The position numbers were made by a program, and so were the translations under genes. Under the pieces are notes generated by a model, which worked only from the letters and a program-made list of their open reading frames with translations, ran no database searches and had not been told where the DNA came from. Positions 17,272-24,766 of a stretch of DNA of 46,919 nt are shown in pieces. How positions within the stretch are numbered: the first letter of the stretch is position 1; every line of letters starts with the position of its first letter. The stretch is taken from positions 1 through 46,919 of the forward strand of contig JAJEBG010000025.1 in assembly GCA_022824005.1 (NCBI GenBank), given 5' to 3'. The stretch comes from Paracoccaceae bacterium. Its GTDB lineage: Bacteria; Pseudomonadota; Alphaproteobacteria; Rhodobacterales; Rhodobacteraceae.

Positions 17272-18611
17272 AGTCGCCAAAGACAATCCTTTTCGCCGCC
17301 CCTGCGTCTGGTGCTGGAAAGACCGTCATCACACTCGGCCTGTTACGTTGGCTTTCTCAGCAAGGTCTTCAAGCACGGGGGGCAAAGAGTGGCCCAGACT
17401 ATATTGATCCGATGTTGCATGAAGCCGCGTGCGGGAGACCGTCGGTCAATCTCGACGCATGGGCCATGAGTCCAGCGTTTCTTCATGATCTCGCCACCGG
17501 TAAAAATGGATCAATTCAGCAAGATGAAAGGCCAGACTACTTGATTGTTGAAGGCGCTATGGGGATGATGGACGGGGCCGGCATCAAGGGTTTAGGAAGC
17601 AGTTCTGACTTGGCGGAACAACTAAAAATACCCCTGATTGTTATCGTTGACGCCGCCAAACTCAGTCAGTCTGCCATTCTTCCCATTCTTGGCCTGATGG
17701 TGGCGCGCCCGAATATCAAGGTCGCGGGAATGATGGCTAATCGTGTCGCGTCAAGACGACATTGCGACCATATCCGCTCAGCCGCTGAACGCTATGGCAT
17801 CAGATTTCTAGGCGGGCTGAAACGCCGGTCTGATCTTGTCATGCCCTCGCGTCATCTTGGCTTGCTCCCGGCGCAGGAACAGACCGGATTAGACAATTTT
17901 CTGGATAAAGCGGCTGACGCCGTCGCTAAAGACCTTGATATTGATTCTATTCTGCGAGCGGCGGAAGAGTTAATGCCGGCTCAGCCCAACCGACATCGTA
18001 TTGGCCATATCCCACCACTTGGACAGCGAATTTCTGTGGCTCGCGACGAGGCTTTCTGTTTTATTTATCCGCATCTCCTGTCTGATTGGCACCGCGCTGG
18101 CGTCGAAGTGCAATTTTTCTCCCCACTTGCAAACGAAGGCCCCCATAAAGAATCGAATGCGGTATTTCTACCCGGCGGTTACCCAGAGTTGCATGCGCCA
18201 AAAATCGCCGCCGCTAACACGTTCCACACTGTGATGCACGAAATGGCAGAGCGAGGCACGGTGATTTATGGCGAATGTGGCGGGTATATGGTCCTAGGTA
18301 AAGGACTTGAGGACAAGAAAGGCACGCATCATGCCATGTTGGGACTCTTGGGACATTCGACATCATTCAAAAATCCACAACTTCATCTCGGCTATCGGCA
18401 ATTGAAGGCCTATCAAGGTGCGCCTTTTGTCGGAAAGTTTAGGGGGCATGAATTTCATTACGCGTCCGTGCTCACGACCGGCCAAGATCAACCGCTATTC
18501 AAAGTCCATGACGCCAACAACTGTCCATCACCTGATATTGGAGGAGTGCGCAAATCGGTCAGCGGCTCCTTCGCTCACCTGATCTGCGGAGATTCGGCGT
18601 CGCCAAACTAA
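17268..18611 (+). CDS. cobB: Cobyrinate / hydrogenobyrinate a,c-diamide synthase
   Basis: CobB/CbiA amidates the a and c carboxylates with glutamine and ATP. The 447-residue protein has the P-loop APASGAGKT at residues 11-19, AKSGPDYIDPMLH, VEGAMGMMDG, and a C-terminal amidotransferase domain with nucleophile C337 in YGECGGYMVLG. I choose TTG 17268 because it overlaps the cobA TGA stop as TTGA and has GGGGCGG 6 nt upstream; the longer frame from TTG 17253 lacks such a site. The 3' end overlaps the opposing cobM by 53 nt, an unusually long tail-to-tail overlap. CobB and CbiA cannot be separated by sequence inspection alone. Confidence 0.93.
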   Translation: MKSPKTILFAAPASGAGKTVITLGLLRWLSQQGLQARGAKSGPDYIDPMLHEAACGRPSVNLDAWAMSPAFLHDLATGKNGSIQQDERPDYLIVEGAMGMMDGAGIKGLGSSSDLAEQLKIPLIVIVDAAKLSQSAILPILGLMVARPNIKVAGMMANRVASRRHCDHIRSAAERYGIRFLGGLKRRSDLVMPSRHLGLLPAQEQTGLDNFLDKAADAVAKDLDIDSILRAAEELMPAQPNRHRIGHIPPLGQRISVARDEAFCFIYPHLLSDWHRAGVEVQFFSPLANEGPHKESNAVFLPGGYPELHAPKIAAANTFHTVMHEMAERGTVIYGECGGYMVLGKGLEDKKGTHHAMLGLLGHSTSFKNPQLHLGYRQLKAYQGAPFVGKFRGHEFHYASVLTTGQDQPLFKVHDANNCPSPDIGGVRKSVSGSFAHLICGDSASPN

Positions 18612-19365
18612 CAGGTCTCAAAATGTGCGAATGAGCGGCATCGTAAAGGGCACTGTCAGGAAAATCCGCCACCGGTGCCAACGCTCTTCCAACCAAGATC
18701 AACGTGGTGCGGGTTAATTTTGCGTCCCTTACCGATTTATGGAGATCATCAAGATTTGTCCGCAGCAATCGCTGTTCAGGCCAGCCGACACGATAGGCCA
18801 CAACCACCGGACAATCGCCACCGCAAACCGGAATAAGTTCGCGTTGAATGGCGCGGGTATTGCGAACCGATAGATGAATGGCCAGAGTGGCTCCTGTTTG
18901 TCCAAGAATTGGTAATTTCTCGCCCTCGGGAAGACGTGAAGATTTCATCGCGGTACGGGTCAATATCACCGTTTGGGCAATTTCAGGTACAGTCAACTCC
19001 TGTCCCAAAGCAGCCGCCGCGGCCGCAAAGGCTGGCACCCCCGGAACGATTTCAAAACGGATATTCACCTCTCTTAAACGCCGGATTTGCTCAGCGATCG
19101 CACCATAAAGCGACGGATCCCCCGAATGAACCCTTGCGACATCTTGCCCGCGCCCCTCGGCGTCCTTTATAAAATTTATGATTTGGTCGAGATGCATTGA
19201 GGCCGTATCATGGACAATTGCATCTTTGGGAGCCCATTTAACAATCTCACGTGGCACAAGAGAGCCCGCGTAGAGACAAACGGGGCATGATGAAATCAAG
19301 CGCTGACCTTTCAAGGTGATCAGTTCAGGATCGCCGGGCCCCGCACCAATGAAATAAACGGTCAA
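18559..19365 (-). CDS. cobM: Precorrin-4 / cobalt-precorrin-4 C11-methyltransferase
   Basis: CobM/CbiF methylates C11 of the (cobalt-)precorrin-4 ring with SAM. The protein is 268 residues with the methylase start VYFIGAGPGDPELITLKG, CLYAGSLVP, VARVHSGDPSLYGAI, and the CbiF-specific stretch EIAQTVILTRTAMKSSRLPEGE split over residues 128-149. The start is TTG 19365, preceded by AAAGGA at good spacing; no ATG fits. A TATAAT-like -10 lies at plus-strand 19388-19393, but no matching -35 is clear. The last 53 nt are shared with the antisense 3' end of cobB. It is separated from the rest of the cobI-cobL block by the Panacea-domain insertion. Confidence 0.93.
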   Translation of the reverse strand: MTVYFIGAGPGDPELITLKGQRLISSCPVCLYAGSLVPREIVKWAPKDAIVHDTASMHLDQIINFIKDAEGRGQDVARVHSGDPSLYGAIAEQIRRLREVNIRFEIVPGVPAFAAAAAALGQELTVPEIAQTVILTRTAMKSSRLPEGEKLPILGQTGATLAIHLSVRNTRAIQRELIPVCGGDCPVVVAYRVGWPEQRLLRTNLDDLHKSVRDAKLTRTTLILVGRALAPVADFPDSALYDAAHSHILRPVSLATPNLRRSGERRSR

Positions 19366-19463
19366 GATATCGTCCTTTGTTTGAGGAATTATATACCTGA
19401 ATCGGCAAAACCTTCTGAAAGAGTGAAACCATAACGGGCCCTGCCAAGGTGCTAGGCATCAAT

Positions 19464-19664
19464 TCAGATGCGGTCTCTCACATAAAGACCGAGAAACGCA
19501 AACAAGGTGCCACTGAACAAAAAGGTACTAATCTGCCTCAATTCATCATCTTCAACCCAATGTAAATGGTTCGGCAAAAGGTAGTGCCATGCCACTATAA
19601 ACAATGCCAAACCGACAAGAATGAAAATCAATACCATTAATGCCACAACACATCTCGAAAACAC
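19464..19664 (-). CDS. Small two-helix membrane protein, candidate toxin partner of the Panacea protein (5' part interrupted by a stop)
   Basis: The surviving ORF (GTG 19664) encodes 66 residues: a hydrophobic helix (VVALMVLIFILVGLALFIVA), a short polar loop with WVEDDELRQ, and a second helix (ISTFLFSGTLFAFLGL) ending YVRDRI. The same frame continues upstream without a stop for 50 more codons of hydrophilic, charged sequence, reaching TAA at 19815-19817. That TAA is codon 3 of an ATG at 19823 that starts 2 nt after the stop of the Panacea gene and has AAAGG about 11 nt upstream. So the gene probably once started at 19823 (119 residues), and here it is a pseudogene, has a sequencing error, or uses a later start; GTG 19664 has no ribosome-binding site. 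Small membrane proteins are among the partners of Panacea antitoxins, so membrane toxicity is a family-based inference. Confidence 0.5.
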   Translation of the reverse strand: MFSRCVVALMVLIFILVGLALFIVAWHYLLPNHLHWVEDDELRQISTFLFSGTLFAFLGLYVRDRI

Positions 19665-19824
19665 GTTACGAAGTCGTTTCTGACGAGAGTGCTCTTTCCT
19701 GTCCCTGTCCGCTTGCAGGTCCTGATTTTCGATATTGTATAATTCTTCTTGAGCCTGCCTGGTTACTTGATGATCTGGGTGTGGTTCATGTTCAGGATTA
19801 ACGGACGGTTGCTTTTAGTCCATT

Positions 19825-20292
19825 CTACGAATTAACCTTTATCCTTCGTTGATAATATTCTTGAATCATCGGGTCAGGAATAATCGCCCCCGCTCCAGAA
19901 CCATCACGATATACCTTTGACCAAGGAGTTCCCGGTCGGTGGGTAATAGCGGAAAGATGAATTGCCGAGTAACCCTTGTACGCTTCTAGCACCTTCCTGA
20001 TCAGTTTTGACTGGTATTCGCTGAATATCCCGGAGAGATCGGTTTCCGGGATTGTAATTGGCTCGCCCCGAAAAGCCTTGAAACGGCGATATACAGATGG
20101 AATTACAGGCCCATACCTCCACGCCTCTACAGGCTCATTGATAAGCCTATCGCCAGTATTTCCAAGCATCCATCCATGGCAGAGGTAAACCAGCTTGAGA
20201 ACGTGCATTACAGTCGTTTCCATGCCCAGTTCACTACGAAGCGAAAGGATGTGCCCTGCAACATCTATTGGTGATTGGGTAGAATTATCCAT
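19825..20292 (-). CDS. Panacea-domain (DUF4065 / SocA-like) protein, candidate antitoxin
   Basis: The protein is 155 residues and matches the Panacea/DUF4065 pattern along nearly its whole length: VMHVLKLVYLCHGWML, then NEPVEAWRYGPVIPSVYRRF, and the C-terminal LSAITHRPGTPWSKVY followed by IIPDPMIQEYYQRR. Panacea domains act as versatile antitoxins or adaptor-like proteins (PanA; SocA in Caulobacter) and are usually encoded next to a small toxin gene. Here a two-helix membrane ORF follows 2 nt later in the same direction. The pair sits inside the cobalamin locus with no functional link to it, which suggests a horizontally acquired module. ATG 20292 is the only good start, although its ribosome-binding site is weak. 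Family assignment is firm; antitoxin activity is inferred. Confidence 0.82.
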   Translation of the reverse strand: MDNSTQSPIDVAGHILSLRSELGMETTVMHVLKLVYLCHGWMLGNTGDRLINEPVEAWRYGPVIPSVYRRFKAFRGEPITIPETDLSGIFSEYQSKLIRKVLEAYKGYSAIHLSAITHRPGTPWSKVYRDGSGAGAIIPDPMIQEYYQRRIKVNS

Positions 20293-20305
20293 TCTGGACT
20301 TTTGC

Positions 20306-20330
20306 TTGATTATCAGTGCTAAGCTTTAGC
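20306..20330 (-). promoter_or_regulatory. Candidate promoter and operator of the Panacea gene
   Basis: On the minus strand a -10-like GATAAT (plus-strand 20308-20313) follows a short perfect dyad, GCTAA-3-TTAGC (20318-20330), located where the -35/-10 spacer would be. A repressor dyad in the spacer would suit autoregulation by a toxin-antitoxin pair. No good -35 is visible, so this is tentative. Confidence 0.3.
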
Positions 20331-20366
20331 TTTGATTGCTATATCTGAATGAAGTCAGGTGTCAAA

Positions 20367-22202
20367 CTATTTTGCAGATTTAGGCATATTATTCCCTTTG
20401 TTTGAATAACCACGGGGCGTGTAGATCAATGCCCCATCCGCTCCTTCTCTTCGGTCGCCACGCGCAAATGATCGCGTGTGGCTGTTGCCAACTATGATCA
20501 TGGTCATCATATCGGCCACATTGGCATGCAACGCCGAGAGGTCAATTCGTGACAGTTTCTCACCCTGTCTGCAAAGGTTTTGGCCAATCAAGACGGGAGT
20601 CTTGGCGGGGCGATAATCAAGAAGTATATCACGCGCCCGTGTGAGCAGGGTCCGACGGCGAGAAGAGGCCGGATTATAAAAGGCCACCACAAAATCACCT
20701 TCAGCGGCAGCTTTAACGCGGCGCAATATATCTTCGGAGGGCGTCAGCAAATCAGACAAGGAAATGCTACAAAAGTCGTGCCCTAGCGCGGCGCCGGCGC
20801 GGGCGGACGCCATTTGCATAGCGGAAATCCCCGGAGCGCATCGGATTTCGACCCGACGCGCGGCCGTGGAGACACCGCCTTCATTGGGCAGCTTTTCAAG
20901 AGTCTCAAAGACGAGCGACGCCATCGCATATATTCCGGCATCGCCGGATGAAACCAAAGCGACGCGCCGCCCCTGCCCCGCTTGTTCAAGTGCCAAGCGA
21001 CATCTCGCCAACTCTTCGCCGAGGACAAATTTGAATAATTGTCGCCCCGCCGTCATTGCGGGTTCCAATTGATTCACATAGCCTTCATAACCCACGATGT
21101 CATCGGCCATTCCCAGCATTCGTTGCGCCTCAATGGTCCGCCATTCGCTAGCGCCAGGTCCAATCCCAACAATCATCAGAAGGCCACGTGGTGTGCCCAT
21201 CTGCGAATGCGAGCCACCCAACCGAGCCACAGCACATGTCGCACCTTGTGATTTTTTTTTAGTGACAACGAGTTCACCACCAGAGCCGGCCGCGGCAAGG
21301 GCGGCCCCCTCGCTCACACCATGACAACCCGTTTCCCGAAACACCAAATCGGAGGGGTCTGTCAGACGATCACGCCATAATTCCAGTGTTTCAGGAGGAA
21401 AAAATTGGGCTGAAACACCAAGCGCATTGGCCAAGTCATGGATCGCCGCTTCATCTGATTTCAGATCAATGGAGTAGACACCTTCAATCGATGATGTCGA
21501 AAGATTGGCTTTGGCGAGCGCCGATTTCACCAAATCTTTTAGAGTTTTGCTCGCGCACCCTCGAACGCAACCGACGCCGAGGGTATAGGACGGCTTGGTA
21601 TAGGTGAGTGTTGGCGCACCATCGGGTTTGATACAGATTCTCTCATCGTTTTGTGATGATGGGCTCAATGTCACATGTTTAAGTTCAAGCAAGGGCTTGA
21701 GCCACCGTCCATGACCCAAAACGGTGGTGCGCCTATTGGCAAGAATAGCCGCGGTGACCTCCTTCACTTGGTGTGGATTTTCTATTCGCCAATCCGCTGG
21801 TGGCTCTTCTAGAGACAGACCTAGCACCGAATCACTAGCGGTGCTCTCGGCGAGATTGGCATCCAGAAATTTGGCGATCTTTCGCGCCAGGCGGTTGGCC
21901 CCGTAGTGCCCACCAAGCAAAGGGATCACATTCTGACCATTCGGAGATATGCATATCACGGCCGGATCAGTCGTTTTTTTACCAATAACGGGTGCCAAAG
22001 CGCGAATAACAATACCCGCGGCACAAATCCCAATAATGGGTCGATGGGCGGTATAAGCTTCACGAAATGCGTCGACAAATGAACCCTCAATCGCATCAAT
22101 GGGTGTCACCAAGGGCCAACCGAAATGCTCGTTGATGCGAGTGGCGATTGAATAACCGGTGGATTGACTTGGGCAAAAGATCAAAGGATCATCGGCTGCC
22201 AT
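20367..22202 (-). CDS. cobJ: CbiG-CobJ fusion: cobalt-precorrin-5A hydrolase plus (cobalt-)precorrin-3B C17-methyltransferase
   Basis: This is a 611-residue two-domain protein. Residues 1 to about 330 are CbiG: GICAAGIVIRALAPVIGKK, VIPLLGGHYGANRLA, and the C-terminal CbiG lobe with LGVGCVRGCASKTL, YSIDLKSDEAA and FRETGCHGVSEGAAL. CbiG opens the delta-lactone and releases acetaldehyde. Residues about 340 to 595 are CobJ/CbiH: MIVGIGPGASEWRT (G346-G350 region), VGYEGYVNQL, ALVSSGDAGIYAMA, FYNPASSRRR. CobJ methylates C17 and contracts the ring. The start at ATG 22202 has GGAGAG 6 nt upstream and overlaps the end of cobI by 14 nt; an earlier in-frame start at 22259 is less likely. Fusion places two consecutive pathway steps in one chain. 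A CbiG domain implies cobalt-loaded intermediates. Confidence 0.93.
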   Translation of the reverse strand: MAADDPLIFCPSQSTGYSIATRINEHFGWPLVTPIDAIEGSFVDAFREAYTAHRPIIGICAAGIVIRALAPVIGKKTTDPAVICISPNGQNVIPLLGGHYGANRLARKIAKFLDANLAESTASDSVLGLSLEEPPADWRIENPHQVKEVTAAILANRRTTVLGHGRWLKPLLELKHVTLSPSSQNDERICIKPDGAPTLTYTKPSYTLGVGCVRGCASKTLKDLVKSALAKANLSTSSIEGVYSIDLKSDEAAIHDLANALGVSAQFFPPETLELWRDRLTDPSDLVFRETGCHGVSEGAALAAAGSGGELVVTKKKSQGATCAVARLGGSHSQMGTPRGLLMIVGIGPGASEWRTIEAQRMLGMADDIVGYEGYVNQLEPAMTAGRQLFKFVLGEELARCRLALEQAGQGRRVALVSSGDAGIYAMASLVFETLEKLPNEGGVSTAARRVEIRCAPGISAMQMASARAGAALGHDFCSISLSDLLTPSEDILRRVKAAAEGDFVVAFYNPASSRRRTLLTRARDILLDYRPAKTPVLIGQNLCRQGEKLSRIDLSALHANVADMMTMIIVGNSHTRSFARGDRREGADGALIYTPRGYSNKGNNMPKSAK

Positions 22203-22911
22203 ACGGATCTCTCCCTGGCACCAATATGGTCGAGAAATAGGGAGAATCAGTCTCGTCATCGACTTCCATCAACTTCATCACCCTTTCTTGCGGCAACGAA
22301 GCGTGCGCAATAAAGACCGCTTTCTCGGCTAATCGCAGCGAATGCAATACTCTTTTGACTTTCTTCACGTGACGCCCAATCTTGATAATCACAATGCCAC
22401 CAAGCCCCTTGTTGACACCTTCAATTCGGCATCTCAACTCGTTTTCATGCATCGGAGCCGGCAGGACCGAAAGGGCTTCCAAACGAGCACACAGAGGCTG
22501 TTTTGCGGCAGCGGCACAACCCATCAATGACGAAACTCCAGGGATGATTTCAACTGAATAGGCACCTTTGAGCTCAGCAAACAGATACATGAAAGAACCA
22601 TAAAAGAAGGGATCACCCTGACAAAGCACAATGACATCGCATCCTTGATCGAGATATTTGGCAATCTCACTCGCTGCCGATCGATAAATTTCTTGCGCCG
22701 GAAATCGCGCCTCTTTCATGGGGACCGATATGGGTATTTCTATGGCATCTTTAGGGATATAGGGTTTGGCAATTTCGCGGGCAAAACTCTCTCCCCCCTC
22801 GGGTGACGGATAGGCAATCACCTTGGCGGTTTCAATCCGTCGTGCGGCCTTCACTGTCACGAGTTCAGCATCGCCTGGCCCTAATCCAACGCCCACCAAA
22901 GTGCCGGTCAT
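22189..22911 (-). CDS. cobI: Precorrin-2 / cobalt-precorrin-2 C20-methyltransferase
   Basis: CobI/CbiL methylates C20 of (cobalt-)precorrin-2 with SAM. The protein is 240 residues with the methylase start LVGVGLGPGDAELVTVKAAR, VIAYPSPEGGESFARE, VIVLCQGDPFFYGSFMYLF, and PGVSSLMGCAAAAKQPLC. The start ATG 22911 overlaps the cobL stop as ATGA and has GGAG 9 nt upstream; the longer frame from 22953 would run into cobL. It overlaps the cbiG-cobJ start by 14 nt, so the three genes are translationally coupled. Whether the physiological substrate carries cobalt depends on CbiX in the same run. Confidence 0.94.
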   Translation of the reverse strand: MTGTLVGVGLGPGDAELVTVKAARRIETAKVIAYPSPEGGESFAREIAKPYIPKDAIEIPISVPMKEARFPAQEIYRSAASEIAKYLDQGCDVIVLCQGDPFFYGSFMYLFAELKGAYSVEIIPGVSSLMGCAAAAKQPLCARLEALSVLPAPMHENELRCRIEGVNKGLGGIVIIKIGRHVKKVKRVLHSLRLAEKAVFIAHASLPQERVMKLMEVDDETDSPYFSTILVPGRDPYGSR

Positions 22912-24122
22912 TTTTTTAATCTCCACTGTGTGACCGTCATCGGTTGATGCCACACTCTCCCCCCGCCCGGCAGGGGTTTGGCACGAGAGGTTGTCAAGCG
23001 AGCTAAGTCACCCCCGAATTTGGCATGGAGAGAAGACAGAATATTTTCACTCTCGACAGTCACCGCATTGGCAACAATCCGACCATACGGCCGAAGCCGT
23101 TCATAGGCCAATTCAACCAACTCGGAACTCAATCCACCGCCAATGAATATCGCATGCGGCAATGGCAATCCTTGCAGTGCTTCTGGAGCTTGGCCATGAA
23201 TGAGTTGAAATCTCGGCACGCCCAATTGAAAGGCATTCTTTTTTGCCATTTCGATACGTTTCGAGTTGGAATCAATACCAATCGCATGACCGTCTCGGGC
23301 GGCGCGCATCCATTCAATGGCCACAGTGCCAGAGCCGGTGCCAATATCCCATAAAACTTCGCCAAAATGAGGCGCAAGCATACAAACAGTTATGGCGCGT
23401 ATGTCCTGTTTGGTAAAATTGCCATCGGACTCAAAAACAGAGTCCGGCAAGCCGGGTTGGCGTGACAGAATATCGGCCGATGCATCAGAAACGCAATCAA
23501 TGCACAGCGTATGAAACGATGGAACGGATTGATCATTTGATGCCCAATCAGCGGCGCAGTGAGTAAATCTTTTCTCATTGGGGCCACCCATTTCGGCGAG
23601 CACGGTCATCATGCTTTGGCTATAGCCGTGACGGAGCAGGAGTTTGGCGGCCTCTTTCACCGCGCTCGCCCCACCTGTCAGAACAACGAGCCGGGCCTTT
23701 GGCCGAAGACTTGGGACGAGCTGTTCCATAAATCGGCCATGAACCGTTAAGGTTTCAATGTCAGGAAGACTCCAACCCATGCGGGCACAGGCGAGCTGAA
23801 ATGCCGACAATTGCGGATGAAAACGGATCTCATCCAAAGGAATGGCACCGAGAAGTTTAGCGCCGGCAGAATACCATAATGGATCTCCCGTCACCAACAG
23901 GACGGTTGGGCGCGGCCGATGCGCCTTCACGGTCAAGATGATTTCTGACCAGGGTTTTGTCCAAGCCACTCGCTCGGCGTTGTAGTGGGGGGCCAACGCA
24001 TGATGTCGCTCGCCACCAATGATCACCTCGGCCTCTTCGAGAACGGACTGAGCCGCCGCCGAGAGAGAGAGGATGCCATCTTCTCCAATTCCGACGACAT
24101 CAAGCCATTTTGCCACGTTCAA
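22908..24122 (-). CDS. cobL: Precorrin-6Y C5,15-methyltransferase (decarboxylating), CbiE-CbiT fusion
   Basis: CobL methylates C5 and C15 and decarboxylates the acetate side chain at C12. The 404-residue protein has an N-terminal tetrapyrrole methylase (CbiE) domain with WLDVVGIGEDG, VLLVTGDPLWYSAGAKLL and LSAFQLACARMGW. The C-terminal Rossmann methylase (CbiT) has LWDIGTGSGTVAIEWMRAAR at about residues 256-275 and HAIFIGGGLS. The start TTG 24122 overlaps the cobH TGA as TTGA, with AAGG a few bases upstream; GTG 24116 is a possible alternative. This is the second TTGA junction in the locus. Length is normal for CobL. Confidence 0.93.
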   Translation of the reverse strand: MNVAKWLDVVGIGEDGILSLSAAAQSVLEEAEVIIGGERHHALAPHYNAERVAWTKPWSEIILTVKAHRPRPTVLLVTGDPLWYSAGAKLLGAIPLDEIRFHPQLSAFQLACARMGWSLPDIETLTVHGRFMEQLVPSLRPKARLVVLTGGASAVKEAAKLLLRHGYSQSMMTVLAEMGGPNEKRFTHCAADWASNDQSVPSFHTLCIDCVSDASADILSRQPGLPDSVFESDGNFTKQDIRAITVCMLAPHFGEVLWDIGTGSGTVAIEWMRAARDGHAIGIDSNSKRIEMAKKNAFQLGVPRFQLIHGQAPEALQGLPLPHAIFIGGGLSSELVELAYERLRPYGRIVANAVTVESENILSSLHAKFGGDLARLTTSRAKPLPGGGRVWHQPMTVTQWRLKK

Positions 24123-24766
24123 CGAGCCTTATCCAACGTATGGAGAAGTAAGCCATTGGTGGCGGCGGCTGCCATGGCCGAGCCACCGCGTCGGCCTATG
24201 ACTGTGATAAAGGGTATTTTGTGTCGGTTATTGATGAGTTTTTGCTTGCTCTCGGCCGCCCCCACAAAACCAACTGGGACGCCAATAATCGCTGCTGGTT
24301 TGGCCCGCCCCTCTTCTTCATCAATGATTTCAAGCAATCGGAACAACGCCGTCGGTGAATTGCCAATCACAACCATGGAACCCTTCAATATTGGCCGCCA
24401 CGATTCGGCGACAATCGCCGATTGAGTCGTTCGAGCCCTTTTGGCATCGGCGGCGGTCTGTTGGCCAAATTCTGGGGCGATCATTCTATTGTTTTTTGGA
24501 AAATGACGCTGCAAAATACCGGCTACGGTCATCATGCCATCACATAAAATAGATGCCCCTTGATGATGAATAGCCTCGCAAGCTGAAATCATAAAATCGT
24601 CAGAATAACGAATGTCATCGGCGATCTCGACCATACCACACGCGTGGATCATGCGGATCACCACCTCACGCAAACCCACGTCATTGATGCTTGAAAGATC
24701 AGCTTCTTTCTCGACGGTTTTCCAACTCTGTTGATAGATGGCGTCAGGGTCTCGCAGATAGTTCAT
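24119..24766 (-). CDS. cobH: Precorrin-8X / cobalt-precorrin-8 methylmutase
   Basis: CobH/CbiC moves the methyl group from C11 to C12, forming (cobalt-)hydrogenobyrinate. The protein is 215 residues and carries the catalytic histidine, about H41, in RMIHACGMVEI. Other conserved parts are GASILCDGMMTVAGI, VIGNSPTALFRLLEI, PAAIIGVPVGFVGAAESK and TVIGRRGGSAMAAAA. ATG 24766 overlaps the cbiX stop as ATGA, and its own stop overlaps the TTG start of cobL, so it is the middle link in a chain of coupled genes from cbiX to cbiG-cobJ. Family membership is unambiguous. Confidence 0.95.
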   Translation of the reverse strand: MNYLRDPDAIYQQSWKTVEKEADLSSINDVGLREVVIRMIHACGMVEIADDIRYSDDFMISACEAIHHQGASILCDGMMTVAGILQRHFPKNNRMIAPEFGQQTAADAKRARTTQSAIVAESWRPILKGSMVVIGNSPTALFRLLEIIDEEEGRAKPAAIIGVPVGFVGAAESKQKLINNRHKIPFITVIGRRGGSAMAAAATNGLLLHTLDKAR

